The notes under the pieces: generated by a model
The model's input: only the letters and a program-made list of their open reading frames with translations
Told to the model about the DNA's origin: nothing
Database searches by the model: none
Assembly: GCA_034926675.1 (NCBI GenBank)
Contig: JAYFQW010000008.1
Span: 1 to 47,967, forward strand
Reading direction: 5' to 3'
Source: Clostridia bacterium
GTDB lineage: Bacteria; Bacillota; DTU025
DNA: 47,967 nt
Translations under genes and position numbers: made by a program
Shown here: positions 8,186 through 17,094 of the stretch, in pieces
How the letters are laid out: every line of letters begins with the position of its first letter
How positions within the stretch are numbered: position 1 is the stretch's first letter

Positions 8186-9181
8186 ATGCGCAAGTTGCTT
8201 ACAATCGTAATGACTGCTGTTCTTGTTGTGACCATCGCGACGATGGGCTTCGCGGCGAAGAAACCCGTGATCGCCTTCTCACAGTGCGCCATGAACCACC
8301 CCTGGAGAGTGGCCATGACCAACGACATCAAGTTCTGGGCCGAGAAGCTCGGAGTAGAGCTGATATGGAACGACGGCGAGTGTGACGCAGCAGTTCAGCT
8401 CACCAAGGTGAGAGACTTGCTGCTCAAGAATCCCGACGCCCTGATCATGTCGCCGTTCCAGGCCGCGGCGCTCGATCCAGTCAAGAAGATGTGCGACGAG
8501 AAGGGAATACCGTTGATCTGCATCGACAGAAGTATCGAATCGAAGCCTGGCAGCGGCAAGTACGTTGCGTTCATCGGCAAAGACAACCTCCAGATCGCTG
8601 AAGAGTTGGGCAAGTTCGTTGCTGAGTCCCTCAAGGATACCTACGGGCAGTACAAGGGCAACATCGTGGAGATCCAGGAGATGATCGGCTCGTCGGCGAC
8701 CATCGAGAGGTTCCAGGGCTTCAGAAACGCGATCAGCAAGTACCCCAACATCAAGATAATTGCCAGCCAGACCGGCAACGGCAACAGGGCTGACGGTACC
8801 AAGGTCATGGAGAACTACTTGGAGCGCTTCCCCAAGGGTAGCATCGATATCGTGTACACCCACAGCGACGAGATGGGCCTTGGTGCTCTGCAGGCCATTA
8901 AGGCAGCTGGCAGAACCGAACTGATCGGGCGCCTTGTCACCATAGACGGCCAGCGTGCAGCCATCAAGACCGTCGTGGACGGGGAGCATCTAGCCATTTC
9001 CGACTACGCGCCCCACTTCGGAGAGGCCGCGATCAAGACGGCTCTGGATTACCTGGCGGGCAAGCCCGTGCAGCCAGTGCAGATGCTGAAATCGAACTTG
9101 TACCAAATGAAAACACCTGCTGGCAAGTCGTTCACCGTGAACTACTACAACAGGATGCTGGCAGAGGATCTGTTCTACTAG
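8186..9181 (+). CDS. Sugar ABC transporter substrate-binding protein
   Basis: The product has 331 residues. A signal peptide (about 1-23, ending TMGFAA) lacks a lipobox cysteine, so a soluble exported protein is expected. The mature part has the periplasmic-binding-protein fold of the ribose/xylose class: VIAFSQCAMNHPWRVAM near 28, DALIMSPFQAAALDPV near 87, PLICIDRSI near 111, and YTHSDEMGLGALQAIKAAG near 230. The family binds pentoses or hexoses and delivers them to RbsC-type permeases, here encoded at 14.3-16.3 kb. AGGAGG precedes ATG 8186 by 9 nt. A hairpin after the gene (9192-9222) may let this gene be made in excess over the rest of the operon. Confidence 0.92.
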   Translation: MRKLLTIVMTAVLVVTIATMGFAAKKPVIAFSQCAMNHPWRVAMTNDIKFWAEKLGVELIWNDGECDAAVQLTKVRDLLLKNPDALIMSPFQAAALDPVKKMCDEKGIPLICIDRSIESKPGSGKYVAFIGKDNLQIAEELGKFVAESLKDTYGQYKGNIVEIQEMIGSSATIERFQGFRNAISKYPNIKIIASQTGNGNRADGTKVMENYLERFPKGSIDIVYTHSDEMGLGALQAIKAAGRTELIGRLVTIDGQRAAIKTVVDGEHLAISDYAPHFGEAAIKTALDYLAGKPVQPVQMLKSNLYQMKTPAGKSFTVNYYNRMLAEDLFY

Positions 9182-9191
9182 GCATCAGCTT

Positions 9192-9222
9192 GGGGGGCCA
9201 TAGCCCTGGGCTTCGGCCCCCC
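9192..9222 (+). terminator. Hairpin after the binding-protein gene (partial terminator)
   Basis: GGGGGGCC (9192-9199) pairs with GGCCCCCC (9215-9222), an 8-bp GC stem with a 15-nt loop, followed by TTCT. There is no long T run, so partial termination or mRNA protection is more likely than a full stop. This is common after binding-protein genes. Confidence 0.55.
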
Positions 9223-9269
9223 TTCTAGACTCTGCGGGCCATATAGACTAAGGGATTGAGGTAGTGAGC

Positions 9270-10034
9270 ATGCGATGCGCTTCATCACGCGTGATACTTG
9301 TGATAGGTGTTGCGCTGATCATGTCGATGTGCGGGGTGGCCGTGGCGGATGACGCTCCCGAGATTCCCATCCCCACAACTGACATTTCAAGATTGGGCCC
9401 AGAGGATCTGGAGACAAACTACTATGGGTTGATCGTCGAATGGACCCAGAAGGCTTCACTGGCCGACAACGTTTCAGTTGAAGTGTGCTATGTAGATCCC
9501 AAACTGGCTCTGGCCTCAGCCGTAGTTGAGGGTGAGGTGAGCGAAGACAATCTTCGGGAGTACACAGCATTGCTAGAGGAATCATACGCAGTACAGACTC
9601 CCTTCAGAATCAGGCTATCGCACGGCAGCGACACGCAGAAACTTGACATCAGCGCGTGGGACTTGACTGTTAGGAACGACAAGGGTGCTGAGTTCGGCCT
9701 GGTTGATGTTTCCGGAGGAGAGCCTGAGCTCCGAACCAGTTACAGCCGGGGAACCTACTATCAGGCTGAGTACAACGCGGCTTTCTCCACTTCAGGAGAG
9801 CAGTTCATAACCTCCGACACCGAGTGGATATCAGTGGCTTTTTCAAAAGATGGCGTCAATCACGAGTTGAAGTGGGATTTCAGCAGCGGCGTTGCTGCGG
9901 AGGAGTCCTACGTGTTCGAAAATGCCGTCAAGAGCGTGACTGTAGGTTTGCTCGTGCTTGTTTGCCTGGCGTTGATCGTCACCCGACCAAGAACTGAGCA
10001 CAAGGGGGATGAGTGTCGATGTACGAGAGACTGA
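9270..10034 (+). CDS. Membrane-anchored exported protein of unknown function
   Basis: The product has about 254 residues and I do not recognise the family. There is a signal-like segment at about 7-27 (VILVIGVALIMSMCGVAVA), an extracytoplasmic region of about 190 residues rich in acidic, Ser and Thr residues, one C-terminal membrane helix (about 225-245, VGLLVLVCLALIV), and a short basic tail. The topology would place nearly the whole protein outside, held at both ends if the signal is not cleaved. ATG 9270 has GAGG at 8 nt; GTG 9264 is too close to it. The end overlaps the start of the M20 gene by 16 nt. The position inside the transport operon suggests a role with the binding protein or with extracellular substrate handling. 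Confidence 0.7.
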   Translation: MRCASSRVILVIGVALIMSMCGVAVADDAPEIPIPTTDISRLGPEDLETNYYGLIVEWTQKASLADNVSVEVCYVDPKLALASAVVEGEVSEDNLREYTALLEESYAVQTPFRIRLSHGSDTQKLDISAWDLTVRNDKGAEFGLVDVSGGEPELRTSYSRGTYYQAEYNAAFSTSGEQFITSDTEWISVAFSKDGVNHELKWDFSSGVAAEESYVFENAVKSVTVGLLVLVCLALIVTRPRTEHKGDECRCTRD

Positions 10035-11302
10035 GAGCTGCTCTGAATGAGCGAAAGGACGAGTACCTCAACTATCTCCTGGAGTTGCTATCCCGTGATA
10101 CTCAGGTCATAGGCCATGGTATACAGGGCGGACGCGAGAAAAACGGCCAGGACTATCTTGAGAGCTTGCTCCAGAGCATGGGGGCGGATGTGGTTCGCGA
10201 ACCCCTTGAGGAGAGTCTGGTTCAAAGGGGAATTGCGGAATACCAGGAGGGGAATCCCGATCACAACTATGACGACCGTTACAACCTTGTAGCCAGCTTC
10301 AAGGGGTCGGCAGGCGGCAGGTCGCTGATGTTCAACGGCCATGTTGATATCATGCCTCCAGGCGACTTGTCCTTGTGGCACAGCGACCCGCTCAAGCCTG
10401 AGATTAGAGATGGGATGCTGTACGCGCGCGGAGTGGCCGACATGAAGGCAGGGCTCATGGCAAGCGTACTAGGTGTGAAGCTTCTGCAGGATGCAGGCGT
10501 CGAGCTTCCTGGCGACGTTACCCTGCTATCCGTCGTGGATGAAGAGGGCGGGGGCAATGGGACCCTGGTATCGATGCTCAACGGTCGTCGGGCAGATGCC
10601 TCAGTGGTGTGTGAGCCCACTTGCAGAAACGTGATTGTGGCGCATATGGGGTTCATCTTTTTTGAGGTCAACGTCACTGGCGTTGCTCTGCACTCGTCGT
10701 CAAAGTGGAAGGGCGTCAACGCCATAGACAAGGCCATATTCCTTATCGATGCTCTGCGCGAATTGGAGAACAAATGGCTCATGACATGCAGGCATCCTGT
10801 ATTGCCGCCGCCAACCTTGAACGTGGGCGTGATAAGTGGAGGCACTGCCGGAAACGATGTGCCCAACAGCTGCACCTTCAAGTTCTGCCTGCACTACGTT
10901 CCTAGCTTGATGACACACGGCGCCGTGATAAAGGAAGTCAAGGATACGTTGCTCCTGCGTTCGCAGGGCGATGAATGGCTGCGCAAGAACCCGCCCACTA
11001 TCAGCATATACCAGCAGGGGCTGGGATTCGGAATGGATCCGGATCACTGCTTCGTACGAACGGCACATGCGTGTTCCTCACAGGTTCTGGGGGATGAAAC
11101 CGTGGTTACCGGCAGCCCTGCCGCGAACGACGCCAGGCTGATGCGGAATATCGGCCAGATGCCCACAGTCATTATGGGGCCCGGGAGAATGGAAGATTGT
11201 CACGTGGTCAACGAGTCAATTCCTGTCGAGGAGTTCTTCGATTTCGTGTTGATCTATGCCGCGTTGATCTTCAATTGGTGCGGTCGGCGCGATGCTGAAT
11301 GA
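10019..11302 (+). CDS. M20 family deacylase/peptidase (ArgE/DapE-like)
   Basis: The product has 427 residues. The metal ligands of the M20 family are visible: H-x-D in FNGHVDIMPPGD (near 108-110), D in RGVADMKAG (near 141), and the catalytic/metal E-E pair in VVDEEGGGNG (near 175-176). CEPT (near 202) and CHVVNESI near the C-terminus supply the remaining ligands. Such enzymes remove N-acyl groups or cleave small peptides and other amides (acetylornithine, succinyl-diaminopimelate and relatives). The substrate is unknown. ATG 10019 has AAGGGGG at about 10 nt; GTG 10013 is an alternative. The placement inside a sugar operon suggests a substrate with an amide bond, such as an N-acylated amino sugar or a sugar-amino acid conjugate. 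Confidence 0.85.
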   Translation: MYERLRAALNERKDEYLNYLLELLSRDTQVIGHGIQGGREKNGQDYLESLLQSMGADVVREPLEESLVQRGIAEYQEGNPDHNYDDRYNLVASFKGSAGGRSLMFNGHVDIMPPGDLSLWHSDPLKPEIRDGMLYARGVADMKAGLMASVLGVKLLQDAGVELPGDVTLLSVVDEEGGGNGTLVSMLNGRRADASVVCEPTCRNVIVAHMGFIFFEVNVTGVALHSSSKWKGVNAIDKAIFLIDALRELENKWLMTCRHPVLPPPTLNVGVISGGTAGNDVPNSCTFKFCLHYVPSLMTHGAVIKEVKDTLLLRSQGDEWLRKNPPTISIYQQGLGFGMDPDHCFVRTAHACSSQVLGDETVVTGSPAANDARLMRNIGQMPTVIMGPGRMEDCHVVNESIPVEEFFDFVLIYAALIFNWCGRRDAE

Positions 11303-11343
11303 TGCTGGCCATCGCCGCACAGCAGTCATAGGAGGAGTGCGAC

Positions 11344-12738
11344 ATGACAGTCAGACTAGTCGAAGTAGAGTTTCCAGAACCTATGGCGCCCATGGAAGTG
11401 CCCGCCATAGCCAAGAGCGTATATGATGACCGTATCAAGCGAGCAGTCGGCGCCATGCAAGAACGCGGGCTATCGCATCTGGTGGTATACGCTGACCGCG
11501 AGCATTTTGCCAATATGCACTTTCTAACCGGATATGATCCCAGATTTGAAGAGGCGCTCCTCGTCATATCTCCGGGCAATAGGCCCGCCCTGTTCGTTGG
11601 GAACGAGGGCATGGCGTATGCAAGCATATCCGAAGTTGAAATGGATGTGGCACTCTGCCAGTCCTTCAGCTTGATGGGCCAGCCCAGGGGCAAGAGCCCT
11701 TCACTCAAGCAGATGCTGAATGATGCAGGCATCGCCAGTGGGGCAAGGGTGGGCATGGTGGGATCGAAGTATTATGGTCCCCGTGAAGTAGATGACCCAG
11801 AGCACGCAACTGATGTTCCAGGCTTGATCGTCGATATTCTTCGATCTCTCGCAGGTTACGAAAACGTCGTCAATGCAGCCGATATGTTCACAAACCCAGT
11901 GAACGGGCTTCGCGTTTGCCTGAATGTGGATGATATCGCCTTCTTCGAATACGGGGCCGAGGTAGTCTACAGTGGGGTGAATCGTGTTCTGAAAGGGCTA
12001 AGGGAGGGCATTTCGGCTCTGGAGGCGTCCGCTCTGTTTGGCTATGCAGGCTATCCGCCTCTGTCATGCCACCTTACCATGTCCTTCGGGGAGCGCGCCA
12101 TGCTGGGTCTGGCTTCGCCGTCGCCCGGCAATAAGTTGAAAATCGGCGACTTCGTGAACTTCGGTTACGGCGTATGGGGCGCCAACATGGCGCGATCAGG
12201 ATTCGCAGTAGAGAACAAGGATCAGCTAGCCTCTGAAACTACAGGGGTGGTGGAGGATCTCTATATACCGTATTTCAAGATGATGGCCAGATGGTATTCC
12301 AGCCTTGCGGTGGGTAAGGCTGCTGGCGAGGTATATGAGGCAGTCAAGGACTTCGTTGAGGATCAGCAATATGGAGTGGCACTGAACCCCGGTCATCTGA
12401 TACACCTTGATGAGTGGCCTCATTCGCCGTTTTCACCAGGCTCCACATGCGAGCTGAGATCGGGCATGGCGATGCAGTGCGACATTATATCGTCTACAGG
12501 CGCTCCATATTACGGTGTTCACGTTGAGGATGGCCTGGTTCTGGCAGATGCTGCTCTAAGAGCCGAACTGATCAGCAGATACCCGGCGACTGCCGAGAGA
12601 ATGCAGCAGAGGAGACGACGCTTCACCGAGACGCTCGGCATCAGGCTATCAGAGGATGTTCTGCTGATGAGCAGCATTCAAGGCGTTCTCAGCCCGTACA
12701 TGCTAAGGCCTGAGCTAGCACTTGGGCTGCAACTGTAG
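11344..12738 (+). CDS. M24-like (creatinase/prolidase fold) protein with altered metal site
   Basis: The product has 464 residues. Residues 30-190 resemble a creatinase N-terminal domain (SHLVVYADREHFANMHFLTGYDPRFEEALLV). Residues 200-400 resemble the pita-bread M24 domain. The usual ligands D, D, H, E, E appear as N272 (DFVNFGYG), N281 (GANMARSG), H351 (NPGHLIHLDE), D380 (QCDIIS) and E395 (VHVEDGL). Two of the five are Asn, so normal dinuclear metal binding is doubtful. It may act as a metal-free hydrolase, like creatinase, or be non-catalytic. A GGAGG lies about 8 nt before ATG 11344. It sits between the M20 gene and the ABC ATPase in one operon. Confidence 0.8.
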   Translation: MTVRLVEVEFPEPMAPMEVPAIAKSVYDDRIKRAVGAMQERGLSHLVVYADREHFANMHFLTGYDPRFEEALLVISPGNRPALFVGNEGMAYASISEVEMDVALCQSFSLMGQPRGKSPSLKQMLNDAGIASGARVGMVGSKYYGPREVDDPEHATDVPGLIVDILRSLAGYENVVNAADMFTNPVNGLRVCLNVDDIAFFEYGAEVVYSGVNRVLKGLREGISALEASALFGYAGYPPLSCHLTMSFGERAMLGLASPSPGNKLKIGDFVNFGYGVWGANMARSGFAVENKDQLASETTGVVEDLYIPYFKMMARWYSSLAVGKAAGEVYEAVKDFVEDQQYGVALNPGHLIHLDEWPHSPFSPGSTCELRSGMAMQCDIISSTGAPYYGVHVEDGLVLADAALRAELISRYPATAERMQQRRRRFTETLGIRLSEDVLLMSSIQGVLSPYMLRPELALGLQL

Positions 12739-12768
12739 CAGATCATACGTTGAAAGGACGCGTGCGCT

Positions 12769-14289
12769 GTGGCTGACAACAATCCTGTTCTTAAGATGGA
12801 GCAGATCACCAAGGAGTTTCCAGGCGTGAAGGCTCTAGAGAACGTGAACCTCGAGCTGAGGTCCGGCGAGGTCCACTGCCTGATTGGTGAGAACGGGGCC
12901 GGCAAGTCCACTCTAATAAAGATAATGACCGGCGCACTTTCCAAGACTTCTGGGAGGATCCTGTCAAACGGAGAACCTGTGGAGATAAACGGCCCGCAGG
13001 ACGGTAAAGCCCTGGGGATAAGGGCCATCTATCAGGAACTTGACCTCCTGCCAACACTGTCGGTTGCGGAGAACATATTCGTGGAAAGCAGACCCACGAC
13101 TCGTGCAGGTCTGGTGGACTGGGCCGAGATGAACCGACGGGCTCAAGAACTCCTGGGCCGGTTCAACGTTCCCATCGACGCCCGGGCCAAAGTGAGGCAG
13201 CTGACAGTAGCAGAGCAGCAGATAGTAGCCATTGTCAAGGCTCTATCACAGGATTCGCGAGTGCTGATAATGGATGAGCCTTCGGCCGTACTCACAGGCG
13301 CCGAACTCGAGCGCCTGTTCAGCATCATTCGTCAGCTCCAACAGCAAGGCGTGGCCATTGTGTACATCACGCACCGATTGGTGGAAGCTTTCGAGATAGG
13401 CGACAGAGTCACGGTGCTGCGCGACGGGAAGTATGTCGCCACTGCCGAGATGAAGGACGTGAGCATGGAGCAGCTCATCAAATGGATGGTAGGCCGCGAA
13501 CTCGAGGAGCAGTTCTATAAGGAGAGAGTCGAGATCGGGCACACGGTGCTTGAGGCCAAGGGGCTCACCGTGAGCGGCAAGATCAAAGACATCGACTTTC
13601 AGCTGCGCGAAGGCGAGATCCTGGGGATAGCCGGCCTTGTGGGGGCAGGAAGAACAGAGCTGCTCAAGACGTTGTTCGGCGCCTACAAGCCAGACGGGGG
13701 TTCTGTGGCCATAAACGGCAAGCCGTACCCCATCACTTCGCCAAGAAGCGCCATCCGGCATGGCCTAGGTCTCGTTCCGGAAGACCGAAAGAACGAAGGA
13801 GTAGTGCTCTGCCGCAGTATAGAGGAGAACATCTCCGTAGGGGTGCTTGTGCACAGGGTGTTCAAGTTCATAGTGCGCTTTCCCCAACTCTTTGCCAGGG
13901 TAGCGCAGTTAGCCAACTACGTTGGCGTCAAATGTCATTCACTGAAGCAGGAAGTAGGAACGCTTAGCGGAGGAAACCAGCAGAAAACGGTTCTTGCCAA
14001 GTGGCTGGCCTCTGAATCCAGGATCCTACTGCTTGATGAACCTACGCGAGGAATTGACGTCGGCAGCAAGTTGGAATTCTACAAGCTCATAGCTGCAATG
14101 GTGCGGGAACGCAAATCCATCATACTGGTGTCGTCGGAGTTGCCCGAACTCATGGCGCTGTCTGACCGGATCCTTGTGATGTCGAATGGGCAGATCAGGA
14201 AGGAATTCATGGCGGATCAGGCAACCCAGGAAGACATCCTGAAATACGCGATTCCTCAGGAATTGAGGCAATCGCCGGCGGTCAGCTGA
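12769..14289 (+). CDS. Sugar ABC transporter ATP-binding protein (RbsA/XylG type)
   Basis: The product has 506 residues with two tandem ABC domains, the standard size for the ribose/xylose/galactose class. First domain: Walker A GENGAGKST (40-48), Walker B VLIMDEPSAVL near 164-174, and H-loop in YITHRL. Second domain: the degenerate Walker A GLVGAGRTELLK typical of the family, signature LSGGNQQK near 404, and LLDEPTRGIDVG. It energises sugar import with the two permeases that follow. GTG 12769 has GAAAGGA upstream. The next gene follows after a few nt. Confidence 0.93.
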   Translation: MADNNPVLKMEQITKEFPGVKALENVNLELRSGEVHCLIGENGAGKSTLIKIMTGALSKTSGRILSNGEPVEINGPQDGKALGIRAIYQELDLLPTLSVAENIFVESRPTTRAGLVDWAEMNRRAQELLGRFNVPIDARAKVRQLTVAEQQIVAIVKALSQDSRVLIMDEPSAVLTGAELERLFSIIRQLQQQGVAIVYITHRLVEAFEIGDRVTVLRDGKYVATAEMKDVSMEQLIKWMVGRELEEQFYKERVEIGHTVLEAKGLTVSGKIKDIDFQLREGEILGIAGLVGAGRTELLKTLFGAYKPDGGSVAINGKPYPITSPRSAIRHGLGLVPEDRKNEGVVLCRSIEENISVGVLVHRVFKFIVRFPQLFARVAQLANYVGVKCHSLKQEVGTLSGGNQQKTVLAKWLASESRILLLDEPTRGIDVGSKLEFYKLIAAMVRERKSIILVSSELPELMALSDRILVMSNGQIRKEFMADQATQEDILKYAIPQELRQSPAVS

Positions 14290-14295
14290 GTAGGG

Positions 14296-15255
14296 GTGAG
14301 AGAGGTGTTTCAAGTGCAACGAGACCTCGAAAGAAAGACCGCTGCTGGTCTTCTGGGCAACATGTTCTTGCCTTTGACTCTTGCAGTGATCATCGTGGTG
14401 TGTGCCTTCATTTCGCCGCCGTTCCTTACGTACGAGAACCTCAAGAACGTCATTATTGGTTCTGCGACATTCGGCATATTGGCGTGCGGGATGACAATGG
14501 TGTTGGTTACTGGCGAGGTTGATCTGTCGGTAGGATCGCAGGTGGCGTTGACCTCAGTGATAGTCGCAACACTGGCGCCAAAGAGCCTGGCCCTGGCGGT
14601 TGTCACGGCAGTCGCGGCAACTACTGTGATTGGCTTGGTAAACGGAGTGCTGCTGACGAAAACCCGGATGCCCTCATTCGTGCTGACCCTGGGCGCCATG
14701 GGCGTCGTGCGCTCCATGGCCCTGGTCATTGCCAACGGACAGCCGGTTTACGGAGTGCCACAGAGCTTCACCGCTCTGACTAGTTCCATGGTGGGGAAGA
14801 TCCCGCTTGTGGGAGTAGCTATGGTTGTCATGTATGCCCTAACGTGGTTCTTCTTGAAATACACGAGCCTGGGGAGGTCCGTATATGCCGTAGGCAGTAA
14901 CAGTGAGTCCGCCAGGCTATCGGGCATAGGTGCAGAGCGAGTCAAGATCGCAGTCTACGCCATATCGGGGTTCTTGGCGGGCATAGCTGGGTTGTTCTAC
15001 ACATCCTATGTCACCCTGGGCCTGCCTGATGGAGGCGTAGATTATGAGACTCAAGCCATTACCGCAGCCATAATCGGGGGCACGAGCTTCTTTGGAGGCG
15101 AAGGCGAGGTCCACAACACGTTCTTGGGCCTGTTCATAGTCGGTGTTGTCAAGAACATTCTCAACCTGGTGGGAGTGTCGCCTTTCGTGCAACCAGTTGC
15201 CATCGGCGTTCTCATCATAATCGCAGTGATCCTTAGAACCAGGAAGCCGGAGTGA
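14296..15255 (+). CDS. Sugar ABC transporter permease 1 (RbsC/XylH type)
   Basis: The product has about 319 residues with some nine hydrophobic segments. Family marks are GMTMVLVTGEVDLSVGSQ near 76 and AVGSNSESARLSGI near 196. The conserved loop AITAAIIGGTSFFGGEGEV near 260 contacts the ATPase. With the second permease it would form the membrane channel. GTG 14296 is the first start, and GTG 14305 is an alternative; neither has a decisive ribosome site. The gene lies 7 nt after the ATPase gene. Confidence 0.9.
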   Translation: MREVFQVQRDLERKTAAGLLGNMFLPLTLAVIIVVCAFISPPFLTYENLKNVIIGSATFGILACGMTMVLVTGEVDLSVGSQVALTSVIVATLAPKSLALAVVTAVAATTVIGLVNGVLLTKTRMPSFVLTLGAMGVVRSMALVIANGQPVYGVPQSFTALTSSMVGKIPLVGVAMVVMYALTWFFLKYTSLGRSVYAVGSNSESARLSGIGAERVKIAVYAISGFLAGIAGLFYTSYVTLGLPDGGVDYETQAITAAIIGGTSFFGGEGEVHNTFLGLFIVGVVKNILNLVGVSPFVQPVAIGVLIIIAVILRTRKPE

Positions 15256-15289
15256 ACATAGCACAAGCCAGAAGTGAGGAGAATCGACT

Positions 15290-16261
15290 ATGGAACTCTC
15301 AGCCGATACGAGCAAATCGAGCTGGTCGCGGATACTGGCGATCCTTGGCAGGAATCCCCGCCTGTCGGTGCTCTTGCTGCTAACGGTGGTATCGACGGTG
15401 CTTTCAAAAGGCATCTTCCTGAGCCCAGCAAACCTCCACAACATGCTGAGGCAATACGCCGGAATAGGCATCATGGCCGTGGGCCAGACTTTGGTCATTC
15501 TGCTGGCAGGTGTAGATCTATCACAGGGATCAGTTGTGGCGCTAGTATCCATGGTTGTTGCCTACCTGAACACCAGTGGATACGGCATCATCTGGCCGCT
15601 GGTCATCGGCGTATCAGCTGGCGCTGCATGCGGCCTCACCAGCGGGTTGATTGTCACGAAAGGCAAGGTTCCGCCGTTCATTGCCACACTGGCCATGTCG
15701 AGCATTGCTCGGGGCATCGCCACCCTGACCACCCAGGCTCGACCCATATACGGCCTTTCGAAAGAGCTGCTAGTGTTCGGACGAGGAACTGTGGCCGGCA
15801 TTGGCATACAGATACTTGTGTGGGCGAATACCGCGCTGTTGGGTGTATTCCTCTTAGCGAGAACGGTTTACGGACGCGAGGTATACATCGTGGGCGGGAA
15901 TGAAAAATCCGCCAACCTTTCTGGCATCAGCACCCACAGAGTTAAGCTGATTGCGTACATCCTCTCAGGCGTATGCGCGGCTCTAGCAGGCATCATGATC
16001 ACATCCAAGATGGACATGGGCGGCCCCTACATCAGCCTGAACGACAACGTTCAGTCAGTGGCTTCAGTCGTAATTGGGGGCACGAGTTTCGCCGGCGGGC
16101 GCGGATCCGTATCAGGCGCCATAGTGGGCGCCTTGATAATCGCCATGATAAACAACTTGATGAATCTGTTGCTCATCAACCCATACATTCAACAGGGAAT
16201 CATCGGGGCCATCATACTTCTGACAGTCACAATGAACCAGCGTAAGATGGGCGTGAGGTAG
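15290..16261 (+). CDS. Sugar ABC transporter permease 2 (RbsC type)
   Basis: The product has 323 residues with multiple membrane segments. It shows the same motifs as permease 1 but is clearly divergent: GQTLVILLAGVDLSQGS near 64, VGGNEKSANLSGI near 202, and VASVVIGGTSFAGGRGSV near 260. Having two different RbsC-type permeases with one ATPase points to a heterodimeric channel, whereas the ribose system uses one permease as a homodimer. A GAGGAG site precedes ATG 15290. It is transcribed with the ATPase and permease 1. Confidence 0.9.
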   Translation: MELSADTSKSSWSRILAILGRNPRLSVLLLLTVVSTVLSKGIFLSPANLHNMLRQYAGIGIMAVGQTLVILLAGVDLSQGSVVALVSMVVAYLNTSGYGIIWPLVIGVSAGAACGLTSGLIVTKGKVPPFIATLAMSSIARGIATLTTQARPIYGLSKELLVFGRGTVAGIGIQILVWANTALLGVFLLARTVYGREVYIVGGNEKSANLSGISTHRVKLIAYILSGVCAALAGIMITSKMDMGGPYISLNDNVQSVASVVIGGTSFAGGRGSVSGAIVGALIIAMINNLMNLLLINPYIQQGIIGAIILLTVTMNQRKMGVR

Positions 16262-16304
16262 AACACACACGACCATAACACTTGGCGCGGAGGCGATGAA
16301 GGGT

Positions 16305-17060
16305 ATGACAGCCACTAAGGCGCTCATAGTTGGCGAATCATGGACCAGTGTGGAAGCGCACTGCAAAGGGTTCGACTACTTCATGACGGTATCCCACAAC
16401 GAAGGAGTCAAGTGGCTCAAAGAGGCCCTTGAGGATGGCGGAATCAGTGTAGACCACCTTCCATCACAGGCGGTGGCGACGAGCTTCCCTGCGGATCTCG
16501 CTGAGTTGAAGAAATACGACGTGATAATGCTCAGCGACATCGGAAGTAACTCGTTCCTGCTGCATCCCGATACCTATGTGCGTTCGCAACGCACGCCCAA
16601 CCGACTAAAGCTGCTTCGACAGTATGTGAGCGAAGGCGGCGGGCTGTGCATGATCGGGGGCTACATGACGTTCCAGGGCATCGATGGACGGGGCCGTTGG
16701 CATCGCACGCCCGTAGAGGAGTGCCTCCCGGTGACCATCCATGAGTACGACGATAGAGCCGAGGCGCCTGAGGGCTTTGAACCACGAGTAGTTGACCCGG
16801 AGCATCCCGTTCTTCAGGGCATCCCGGGCGAGTGGCCGTTTTTCCTGGGCTACAACCAGGTTATCGCTAAGCCCGAAGCCCACGTGCTTCTGGAACACGA
16901 AGGCGATCCTATCCTGGCAGTTGGGGAGTACGGCCATGGCCGCACGATGGTTTTCACGTCGGACTGTGCGCCGCACTGGGCGCCATACGCTTTCCTTGAG
17001 TGGGGCCACTTCGGGCCGTTTTGGCAACAGGCAGTCAACTGGCTCGCCCAGCGGGCATAG
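16305..17060 (+). CDS. Glutamine-amidotransferase-like (ThuA-like fold) protein
   Basis: The product has 251 residues and resembles the putative glutamine amidotransferase family of class I-like fold (PF07090/COG5426 type). Visible marks are KALIVGESW at the start, YDVIMLSDIGSNSF near 71, EGGGLCMIGGYMTFQG near 109, HPVLQGIP near 168, and GEYGHGRTMVFTSDCAPHW near 205. The Cys in GGGLCMIGG is not in the usual G-x-C-x-G nucleophile setting, so amidotransferase activity is doubtful. GGAGG at 16289-16293 fits ATG 16305 (11 nt) better than ATG 16296 (2 nt). Relatives occur in sugar loci, but their role is unknown. It is in the operon with the permeases. Confidence 0.75.
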   Translation: MTATKALIVGESWTSVEAHCKGFDYFMTVSHNEGVKWLKEALEDGGISVDHLPSQAVATSFPADLAELKKYDVIMLSDIGSNSFLLHPDTYVRSQRTPNRLKLLRQYVSEGGGLCMIGGYMTFQGIDGRGRWHRTPVEECLPVTIHEYDDRAEAPEGFEPRVVDPEHPVLQGIPGEWPFFLGYNQVIAKPEAHVLLEHEGDPILAVGEYGHGRTMVFTSDCAPHWAPYAFLEWGHFGPFWQQAVNWLAQRA

Positions 17061-17094
17061 TGACGATCTCCGCCGCGCCAGGAGTTGAACTACC

